From Vreelandella populi (lineage in GTDB: Bacteria; Pseudomonadota; Gammaproteobacteria; Pseudomonadales; Halomonadaceae): DNA of 64,000 nucleotides. The stretch is taken from contig NZ_RZHE01000007.1 of the NCBI RefSeq assembly GCF_003989825.1, positions 149,176-213,175 on the forward strand, in the 5' to 3' direction. Both the position numbers and the translations under genes were made by a program. Positions 58,185-64,000 of this stretch are shown here, piece by piece; the stretch's first letter is position 1; every line of letters starts with the position of its first letter. The notes under the pieces are model-generated. The model was not told the origin of the DNA, made no database searches, and saw only the letters and a program-made list of their open reading frames with translations.

Positions 58185-59374
58185 ACCTCACCTTTAGCCC
58201 TGAAGAGCAGGTCTTTCGCGCTGAAGTGCGCCATTTTCTCGCGACCGCTCTACCTCAGGACATCAGCGAGCGCGTGCGCTTGGGGCGCCACTTGCGTGCC
58301 GATGATCACCTGCGCTGGCAGAACATTCTCAGCGAACAGGGTTGGCTTGCGGCCAACTGGCCAAAGGAGCACGGCGGCCCGGGCTGGGGGCCGGTGCAAC
58401 GGCATATATTCGATGAAGAGTGCGCGGCTGCCCACGCCCCCACCGTCGTGCCCTTCGGCGTTAACATGGTCGCGCCCGTCATCATGAAATTCGGCAGCGT
58501 CGAGCAGCAGCAGTATTACCTGCCACGCATTTTGCGCAACCAGGATTGGTGGTGCCAGGGCTATTCCGAACCCGGTGCAGGCTCTGACTTAGCCAGTTTG
58601 AATACTCGTGCCGTGCGTGAGGATGATCACTACATAGTCAACGGCCAGAAGACCTGGACCACGCTGGGCCAGCACGCCAACATGCTATTTTGTCTGGTTC
58701 GCACCGACCCTCATGCCAAGAAACAGGCAGGTATCAGCTTTCTGCTGATTGACATGCAAAGCCCCGGAGTCACGGTACGCCCTATTATTACCCTCGATGG
58801 TGCCCACGAGGTTAATGAAGTGTTTTTAGACAACGTTCCCGTCCCGGTTGAAAACCGTGTTGGTGCAGAGGGCCAAGGATGGACTTATGCCAAATATCTG
58901 CTTACTCATGAGCGTACAGGCATTGCCGGGCTGGGTCATGCCAAGCAAGCGCTTCGCCACCTGAAGTCGCTGGCCAGCCGCATCGAGCATCGCGGCAAAC
59001 CACTTCTTGAGCAGCCCAGTTTCCGCCATCGTGTCCTCAAGGCTGAACTTGAGCTCATGGCGCTGGAAGTTACCAACTTGCGTGTGATTGCGGCAGCCCG
59101 AGACGGCGGCGTTCCCGGAGCGGAAAGCTCGCTGCTGAAAATACGTGGTTCAGAGCTTCGCCAGGAAATCAGTGAGCTGACCCGTCGTGCGCTGGGCCCC
59201 GCCGCCCTGCCGTTCTTTCCCGCTTTCCTACATGGCGATGACGACCTGGATGAAGCTAGTGCCCAAAACGCTGCCGCCAGCGCTCAGTACTTTAATCGCC
59301 GAAAATTGTCGATTTATGGCGGTGCCAATGAAATACAAAAAAGTATCGTCGCCAAAACCATTTTAGGTATGTAA
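58181..59374 (+). CDS. Acyl-CoA dehydrogenase, PimC-like large subunit
   Basis: A 397-residue flavoprotein whose ATG overlaps the preceding stop (ATGA) with GGAGG upstream. Family marks: WLAANWPKEHGGPGWGPVQR, WWCQGYSEPGAGSDLASLNT, VNGQKTWTTLGQHANMLFCL and YAKYLLTHERTGIAGLGHAK, ending with SIYGGANEIQKSIVAKTILG. The RSTHERxxIAG region and the length resemble the PimC group, often encoded beside a shorter PimD-like partner as here. It would oxidise an acyl-CoA to the enoyl-CoA and pass electrons to ETF, whose genes lie at the right end of the window. Substrate unknown. Confidence 0.88.
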   Translation: MNLTFSPEEQVFRAEVRHFLATALPQDISERVRLGRHLRADDHLRWQNILSEQGWLAANWPKEHGGPGWGPVQRHIFDEECAAAHAPTVVPFGVNMVAPVIMKFGSVEQQQYYLPRILRNQDWWCQGYSEPGAGSDLASLNTRAVREDDHYIVNGQKTWTTLGQHANMLFCLVRTDPHAKKQAGISFLLIDMQSPGVTVRPIITLDGAHEVNEVFLDNVPVPVENRVGAEGQGWTYAKYLLTHERTGIAGLGHAKQALRHLKSLASRIEHRGKPLLEQPSFRHRVLKAELELMALEVTNLRVIAAARDGGVPGAESSLLKIRGSELRQEISELTRRALGPAALPFFPAFLHGDDDLDEASAQNAAASAQYFNRRKLSIYGGANEIQKSIVAKTILGM

Positions 59375-59384
59375 GGAAGTCGCC

Positions 59385-60500
59385 ATGGATTTTGCTTTAA
59401 CCGACGAGCAACGCATGCTCGAAGAGACGCTCACCCGTTTGGTGACCGACCAGGTTTCTCCCGAGCAGCGCCGCCTCATGCTAGGCGCCTCTGCAGGTAC
59501 TAGCGCACTGTGGCGTACCTTTTCTGAGCTTGGTCTACTGCACATGCCCTTCAGCGAGGAGGTGGGCGGGCTAGGCGGCGATGGCACTGATTTGATGATT
59601 ATCATGCGGGCGCTAGGACGAGGCCTGGTACCTGAGGCCTACCTTGCAGGCTTGGTGCTACCTGGCCAGTTACTGGCACTTACCGCAAGCGATAAGCAAC
59701 AAGCACGTTGGCTTGCGCCACTGCTTGAGGGTGAACATCAGCTAGCCCTTGCCTGGCAGGAGTACGGCGCACGATATGATGCCTTTGCGATCTCCAGCCA
59801 AGCTATTCAGCGCGACGGCCAGTGGCAGTTAAACGGTAGAAAAGAGGTAGTGCTGAACCTGGAAGCCGCCGCGGCAACGCTGGTCACGGCACGCCTGGAT
59901 AACGGCAAGCTTGGCCTATTTGTAGTGCCCGCTGGCGCGTCAGGAACCTCAACGCGTATCTATCGCACAATCGATGATCGGCCTGCGGGCGACCTCACCC
60001 TAGAACACGTCACGCTGCCTTTGGAAAACTGCCTGAGCGAGGACGTGAGTACTGCACTTGCCGCCGTACTGGCCCTGGGTCGCGCAGCGCTTTGCGCAGA
60101 AGCCATTGGCGCCATGGAAGTGGCTTGTGATCAAACCCTGGCCTATTTAAAAGAGCGCAAGCAGTTTGGCCTACCGCTAGCCACCTTCCAGGCGTTGCAG
60201 CACCGTATGGTGGATATGCACCTTCATCTTGAACAGTCTCGCTCAATGGCAATATTAGCCGCCACCAGCCTGGCCCTACCGAGCAGTGAGCGGGATTACA
60301 AAATTGCCGCCGCCAAAGCTTACTGTGGTGAATCAGCCCGTTTTATTGCCGAACAGGCTATCCAGCTTCATGGGGCTATGGGCATGACCGAAGAGTGCTA
60401 TATCACTCCCTATGCCAAGCATCTGGTGATGTTCGACCACTACCTGGGCGACAGCGACTACCATCTGGAGACGGTAAGCGATTTATTAAAAGCTGCCTAA
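59385..60500 (+). CDS. Acyl-CoA dehydrogenase, PimD-like small subunit
   Basis: A 371-residue second acyl-CoA dehydrogenase, 10 nt after the first, with AAGGA before the ATG. FSELGLLHMPFSEEVGGLGG, YLKERKQFGLPLATFQALQH and AIQLHGAMGMTEECYITPYA are family marks. The middle flavin-contact region is less conserved (LAWQEYGARYDAFAISSQAI in place of the usual TEPGAGSD segment), as is usual in the PimD-type partner, so the active enzyme is probably a heteromer with the preceding gene product. Confidence 0.87.
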   Translation: MDFALTDEQRMLEETLTRLVTDQVSPEQRRLMLGASAGTSALWRTFSELGLLHMPFSEEVGGLGGDGTDLMIIMRALGRGLVPEAYLAGLVLPGQLLALTASDKQQARWLAPLLEGEHQLALAWQEYGARYDAFAISSQAIQRDGQWQLNGRKEVVLNLEAAAATLVTARLDNGKLGLFVVPAGASGTSTRIYRTIDDRPAGDLTLEHVTLPLENCLSEDVSTALAAVLALGRAALCAEAIGAMEVACDQTLAYLKERKQFGLPLATFQALQHRMVDMHLHLEQSRSMAILAATSLALPSSERDYKIAAAKAYCGESARFIAEQAIQLHGAMGMTEECYITPYAKHLVMFDHYLGDSDYHLETVSDLLKAA

Positions 60501-60510
60501 GGAGGATTGA

Positions 60511-61290
60511 ATGTCTGATCACACCCGCGACTTGATCAACGTCAGCGAGGTTCAACATGGCATTGTCGAGGTAACAATTGCCCGCCCCGACGTACGCAAC
60601 GCCCTGAATCAAGCTACGGCGCTGGCACTCAATGAAGCACTGGCAGCAGTGACGGCAGATCCCCAGGTCCGCTGCGTAATTCTGAGCGGCGAAGGCAGCG
60701 CGTTTTGCGCCGGCGCTGACTTGGCAGAATTTGAAAAGGCAACCTCCCAGCCTGCCAGCGAGCGTCTGGAGCAGCTCTTTCTACCTGCACTACGCAGTTT
60801 AATGGCGATGGATAAACCGGTGATTGCTGCGGTTAGCGGAGCAGCGGCAGGCATTGGCGTGTCCTATGTTCTCGCCTGCGACATGGTGGTGATGGGTAGC
60901 TCCGCCTATCTGAAGCTTGCCTTTATCAATATTGGCTTGATCCCTGATGGAGGTGCCTGCTGGCACTTAGTTCGCCAGCTTGGCCATGCTCAGGCGTTTG
61001 AAATGGCCGCTCTAGCAACGCCGATTTCAGCTGAGCGCTGCGTAACGCTCGGTTTGGCTAACCGAGTTGTTGAGGATAGCCAGGTGCTGGAAGAAGCTCG
61101 TTCATTGGCACACTCTCTGGTGGCGCAATCGCCCCAGGCATTAAGTGCGACCAAGCGGGCATTACGTGCAGCGGCAGAGCGCTCGCTTGGCGATACCATG
61201 CAACTGGAGGGCGAACTGCAGGATCAGTGCAAGGCGACGAAAGATTTTCAGGCGCGGGTAGCCGCGTTTCGTCAGTCTCGCCGCAGGTGA
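60511..61290 (+). CDS. Enoyl-CoA hydratase/isomerase (PaaG-like)
   Basis: A 259-residue crotonase-fold enzyme with GGAGG before the ATG, 10 nt after the dehydrogenase. Visible parts: VTIARPDVRNALNQATALAL, GSAFCAGADLAEFEKATSQP, SGAAAGIGVSYVLACDMVVM and LKLAFINIGLIPDGGACWHL. The second catalytic Glu of true hydratases (PE) is absent; FINIGLIPDGG is as in PaaG-type isomerases. So it may shift a double bond rather than hydrate. Last gene of the operon; its 3' end overlaps the opposite nitronate monooxygenase gene by 19 nt. Confidence 0.88.
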   Translation: MSDHTRDLINVSEVQHGIVEVTIARPDVRNALNQATALALNEALAAVTADPQVRCVILSGEGSAFCAGADLAEFEKATSQPASERLEQLFLPALRSLMAMDKPVIAAVSGAAAGIGVSYVLACDMVVMGSSAYLKLAFINIGLIPDGGACWHLVRQLGHAQAFEMAALATPISAERCVTLGLANRVVEDSQVLEEARSLAHSLVAQSPQALSATKRALRAAAERSLGDTMQLEGELQDQCKATKDFQARVAAFRQSRRR

Positions 61291-62231
61291 TCCAGCGCCT
61301 TGCGATAATCTGCCTGTAGTGTGGCGATCTCTTCAGCCACGCTACTCAACGTTACAATACCGCCCACGCCCTGCCCCGCGCCCCAGATATCCCGCCACGC
61401 TTTTGCCTTGCTGCTGCCGCCCGAACCATAGCGCATCGCCGACTTTTCACCTTCAGGTAGGGCATCTGGGTCTAGCCCTGCCTGTTCAATACTTTGGCGC
61501 AAATAATTACCGTGTACGCCGGTAAACAGGTTGGTATAAACAATATCTTCCGTGCCCGCATCCAGTACCATCTGTTTATAAGCGGCCTGTGCATTGGCCT
61601 CTTGAGTGGCGATAAAGCGCGTCCCCATGTACACCAGATCCACGCCCAGCGCCTGAGCGGCAGCAATCTGCTCGCCTTGGGTAATCGCTCCCGCGAGTAC
61701 CAACGGGCCATTATAAAAACGTCGTACCTCCGCCACAAAGGCAAAGGGGTTTAACCGCCCGGCATGGCCCCCTGCGCCGTGGCACACCAATATCAGCCCA
61801 TCTACTCCCGCATCGACTGCTTTTTTGGCGTGCCGCAACGTGGTGACGTCATGAAACACAAGCCCGCCATACGCATGTACCTGCTCTACCACCCGATTAG
61901 GCGCATGCAGGCTAGTAATCACGAGCGGCACCTTGAACTCGGCACACAGCTCAATGTCATGCTCCAGACGATCGTTGGTGGGGTGCACGATCTGGTTAAC
62001 GGCAAAGGGCGCGGAAGGATTATTCGGATAGCGCTCATCATGCTCGGCGAGGGTCTGGGTGATATGCTGCAGCCATTGTCGAAGCGCTTCTGCTGGCCGG
62101 GCGTTAAGCGCTGGGAAGGCGCCAATGATCCCTGCCTGACACTGGGCGATCACCAGCTCAGGCCCGGAGACGATAAACATCGGGGAGCCGATCACCGGCA
62201 AGGTTAACGAGGCGGTTAGGCGCGTTAGCAT
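61272..62231 (-). CDS. Nitronate monooxygenase-like flavoprotein
   Basis: The start is taken as ATG 62231, because AGGTGAG lies 7 nt upstream; the GTG at 62243 is inside that ribosome site. The 319-residue TIM-barrel protein has TLPVIGSPMFIVSGPELVIA, SPAFAVNQIVHPTNDRLEHD-like APFAVNQIVHPTND, VDGLILVCHGAGGHAGRLNP (FMN phosphate contact) and GVDLVYMGTRFIATQEANAQ. This is the NMO/2-nitropropane dioxygenase family (with enoyl reductase FabK relatives). In acyl-CoA clusters such proteins are frequent, with unknown physiological substrate. Leftward, downstream of etfBA. Confidence 0.85.
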   Translation of the reverse strand: MLTRLTASLTLPVIGSPMFIVSGPELVIAQCQAGIIGAFPALNARPAEALRQWLQHITQTLAEHDERYPNNPSAPFAVNQIVHPTNDRLEHDIELCAEFKVPLVITSLHAPNRVVEQVHAYGGLVFHDVTTLRHAKKAVDAGVDGLILVCHGAGGHAGRLNPFAFVAEVRRFYNGPLVLAGAITQGEQIAAAQALGVDLVYMGTRFIATQEANAQAAYKQMVLDAGTEDIVYTNLFTGVHGNYLRQSIEQAGLDPDALPEGEKSAMRYGSGGSSKAKAWRDIWGAGQGVGGIVTLSSVAEEIATLQADYRKALDHLRRD

Positions 62232-62276
62232 AGGGAAACTCACCTGTTGTTATTGTGAAGCAGCTTAAAGCAATAC

Positions 62277-62305
62277 GGCAAAAGGTCCCGATGGGGCCTT
62301 TTGCC
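62277..62305 (-). terminator. Terminator-like palindrome after etfA
   Basis: GGCAAAAGG (62277-62285) and CCTTTTGCC (62297-62305) form a 9-bp stem, extended by TCCC/GGGG with a wobble pair. The T-rich part is within the 3' arm on either strand. It lies 17 nt after the etfA stop. Confidence 0.7.
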
Positions 62306-62321
62306 GTCTGCATATAATTAG

Positions 62322-63248
62322 TTAAAGTTTGCTCTCGAGCTCGGGCAGAATCTCGAACAGATCCCCCACCAGGCCGTAGTCGGCTACCTGGAAGATCGGC
62401 GCTTCGTCGTCCTTGTTGATCGCCACGATCACCTTGGAGTCCTTCATGCCCGCCAAGTGCTGGATGGCACCGGATATCCCCACCGCGATGTACAGATCCG
62501 GGGCGACGATCTTGCCCGTCTGGCCGACCTGCATATCGTTGGGTACAAAGCCTGCGTCCACGGCGGCGCGCGAGGCGCCAACCGCTGCGCCCAGCTTGTC
62601 GGCAATACCGTTGAGCAGCTTGAAATTGTCACCGTTGCCCATGCCGCGGCCACCGGAAATCACCACCTTGGCACCGCCGAGTTCGGGGCGGTCAGACTGC
62701 GCCAGCTCTTCCTTCACAAAGCGCGACTGGGTGTTCTCGACCACCACGTCCACGGCTTCCACCGTGGCGCTGCCCGTGTCGCTGACGGCATCAAACGCGG
62801 TGGTACGGACCGTCAGCACCTTGAGGGTGTCGTCGCTTTTCACCGTGGCAATGGCGTTGCCCGCATAGATGGAGCGCTGGAAGGTATCCGCGCTTTCCAC
62901 CCCGATAACGTCAGACAGCTGGCTGACATCTTTCAGCGCCGCCAGACGTGGCAGCACGTTTTTACCCGTCGTGGAGGCGCTGGCCAGCACGTGGGTGTAA
63001 TCGCCTGCCAGCTCCACCAGCAAGGCGCCCAGGGGCTCGGCGAGCTGGTGGGCGTAGACCGCGTTGTCCGCAACGCGCACCGTGCGTACGCCTTCAAGCT
63101 TGGCGGCCGCATCCGCTGCCGCCTGGACGCCTTCACCGGCGACCAGTACGTCAATATCGCCCCCAATCGCTTGTGCAGCAGCGACAACGTGGGCGGTCGC
63201 GCCCGCCAGCTGGCCTTCATGGAGGTCGGCAAGTACCAGAATGCTCAT
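62322..63248 (-). CDS. etfA: Electron transfer flavoprotein alpha subunit
   Basis: ATG 63248 has AGGAG 8 nt upstream and gives 308 residues. The N-terminal domain starts [20 protein letters not shown]; the FAD domain has [60 protein letters not shown] and [20 protein letters not shown], all diagnostic for EtfA. With EtfB it carries electrons from acyl-CoA dehydrogenases, such as those encoded nearby, to ETF-ubiquinone oxidoreductase. Follows etfB after 14 nt. Confidence 0.97.
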   Translation of the reverse strand: MSILVLADLHEGQLAGATAHVVAAAQAIGGDIDVLVAGEGVQAAADAAAKLEGVRTVRVADNAVYAHQLAEPLGALLVELAGDYTHVLASASTTGKNVLPRLAALKDVSQLSDVIGVESADTFQRSIYAGNAIATVKSDDTLKVLTVRTTAFDAVSDTGSATVEAVDVVVENTQSRFVKEELAQSDRPELGGAKVVISGGRGMGNGDNFKLLNGIADKLGAAVGASRAAVDAGFVPNDMQVGQTGKIVAPDLYIAVGISGAIQHLAGMKDSKVIVAINKDDEAPIFQVADYGLVGDLFEILPELESKL

Positions 63249-63262
63249 GCGTTCCACTCCTC

Positions 63263-64000
63263 TTAAAGCACCTTGGCTTCGTTTTTGAGTTTATCGATTA
63301 GTTCGTCCACGGAGGCGACTTTGATGCCACCTTTACGCTCGGCCGGGGACTCCACCTTGAGCAGGCTGACCTTGGACGCCACGTCCACCCCGAAATCGGC
63401 GGGGGTTTTGACGTCCAGCGGCTTTTTCTTGGCCTTCATGATGTCCGGCAGCTTGGCGTAGCGGGGCTCGTTCAGGCGCAGATCGGTGGTCACGATGGCG
63501 GGTAAAGTCAGTGCGATTGTCTGCAGGCCACCGTCGATTTCACGCGTGACATGGACCTGGTCGCCTTCCACGACCACTTCCGAGGCGAAGGTTCCCTGCG
63601 GCAGGTTGGTGAGCGCGGCGAGCATCTGGCCGGTCTGGTTGTTGTCGGTGTCGATGGCCTGTTTGCCCAGGATCACGAGACCCGGCTGCTCTTGCTCGAC
63701 CACTTTGGCCAAGAGCTTGGCGACCGCCAGCGATTCTGCCCGCTCGTCGGTTTCGATCTGGATGGCGCGGTCGGCGCCCAGCGCCAACGCGGTGCGCAGC
63801 TGCTCCTGAGACGCCTTGGGGCCGATGGTGACCGCTACTACTTCGGTGGCCACACCTTTCTCTTTCAAGCGCACCGCTTCTTCCACGGCGATTTCGCAGA
63901 AGGGGTTCATGGCCATTTTGACGTTGGTAAGGTCAACGTCGGAGTGATCCGCCTTGACGCGAATCTTGACGTTGTAATCGATGACGCGTTTAACCGCGAC
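63263..64000 (-). CDS. etfB: Electron transfer flavoprotein beta subunit (5' end outside window)
   Basis: The frame is open to the window edge; the first visible residues are [20 protein letters not shown], so only about four N-terminal residues (probably MKVL) are missing. EtfB marks: [60 protein letters not shown] and [20 protein letters not shown] (AMP/FAD contact). The C-terminal helix that docks to EtfA is present. About 250 residues in full. First gene of etfBA. Confidence 0.96.
   Translation of the reverse strand, partial: VAVKRVIDYNVKIRVKADHSDVDLTNVKMAMNPFCEIAVEEAVRLKEKGVATEVVAVTIGPKASQEQLRTALALGADRAIQIETDERAESLAVAKLLAKVVEQEQPGLVILGKQAIDTDNNQTGQMLAALTNLPQGTFASEVVVEGDQVHVTREIDGGLQTIALTLPAIVTTDLRLNEPRYAKLPDIMKAKKKPLDVKTPADFGVDVASKVSLLKVESPAERKGGIKVASVDELIDKLKNEAKVL

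Noticed and set aside
62457..63266. 269-residue plus-strand ORF opposite etfA
   Set aside because: Antisense shadow over a highly conserved gene, with His/Arg/Gly-biased composition and no start signals.

Overview
The window looks like a gammaproteobacterial chromosome of the Halomonadaceae type (Halomonas/Vreelandella-like). The evidence is gene-content style only: a gloB-yafS-rnhA-dnaQ cluster, yejABEF, a TRAP-TAXI plus acyl-CoA oxidation cluster next to etfBA, and moderately high GC. The genus is inferred and cannot be proved from this sequence alone.

Positions 1 to about 25.8 kb are the right part of a siphovirus-like prophage whose head genes, lysis genes and integrase lie outside the window. 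Tail genes run rightward: neck/gp10-like (partial), tail terminator, tail tube, tail assembly chaperone G with a dnaX-type slippery site giving a GT fusion, then after a 9.3-kb interruption the tape measure, two distal/minor tail proteins, an NlpC/P60-like protein, a J-like tip protein, two small proteins and a tail fibre. The interruption (about 2.4 to 11.7 kb) holds a beta-helix spike-like protein, a Rha-P63C regulator, an unknown protein, a two-gene AT-rich cassette (soluble protein plus four-helix membrane protein), and an immI-like control module. That module is a leftward operon (RHH protein, AntA/KilAC antirepressor, four further ORFs) diverging from a rightward HTH-S24 repressor that has lost its catalytic serine. 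The 3' end of the leftward operon carries an unusual element: three tracts of 5-nt-phased degenerate pentamers separated by two 57-nt units with covarying hairpins, ending in a terminator. To the right of the tail fibre are a candidate GGA-rich small RNA, a LexA-box-controlled DUF1654-umuD-umuC operon (leftward), a secreted EndA-type nuclease with an excalibur domain, two small unknown genes, and a tRNA-Ser(TGA) that may mark the prophage edge.

From 26 to 51 kb the content is ordinary chromosome: K+/H+ antiporter, orphan NMT1-like binding protein, DnaQ-GIY-YIG fusion nuclease, YbfF hydrolase, queuosine-precursor transporter YhhQ (with a possible preQ1 leader), propionyl-CoA synthetase, a HlyU-like regulator, SohB, an SCP2 protein, nudC-dnaQ-rnhA-yafS divergent from gloB-mltD, the yejABEF peptide/microcin C importer, rsuA, yafV, rarD, and a chemoreceptor with its signalling domain ahead of its sensor domain. 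A 166-bp interrupted palindrome sits at 51.2 kb.

From 51.5 to 64 kb a SulP transporter is followed by a TAXI-TRAP importer and a beta-oxidation set (a FadJ/PimF-like protein with a degenerate dehydrogenase half, two acyl-CoA dehydrogenases, an enoyl-CoA hydratase), facing a nitronate monooxygenase-like gene and etfBA on the other strand. Together these suggest uptake of an organic acid, its CoA-ester oxidation, and electron transfer through ETF.
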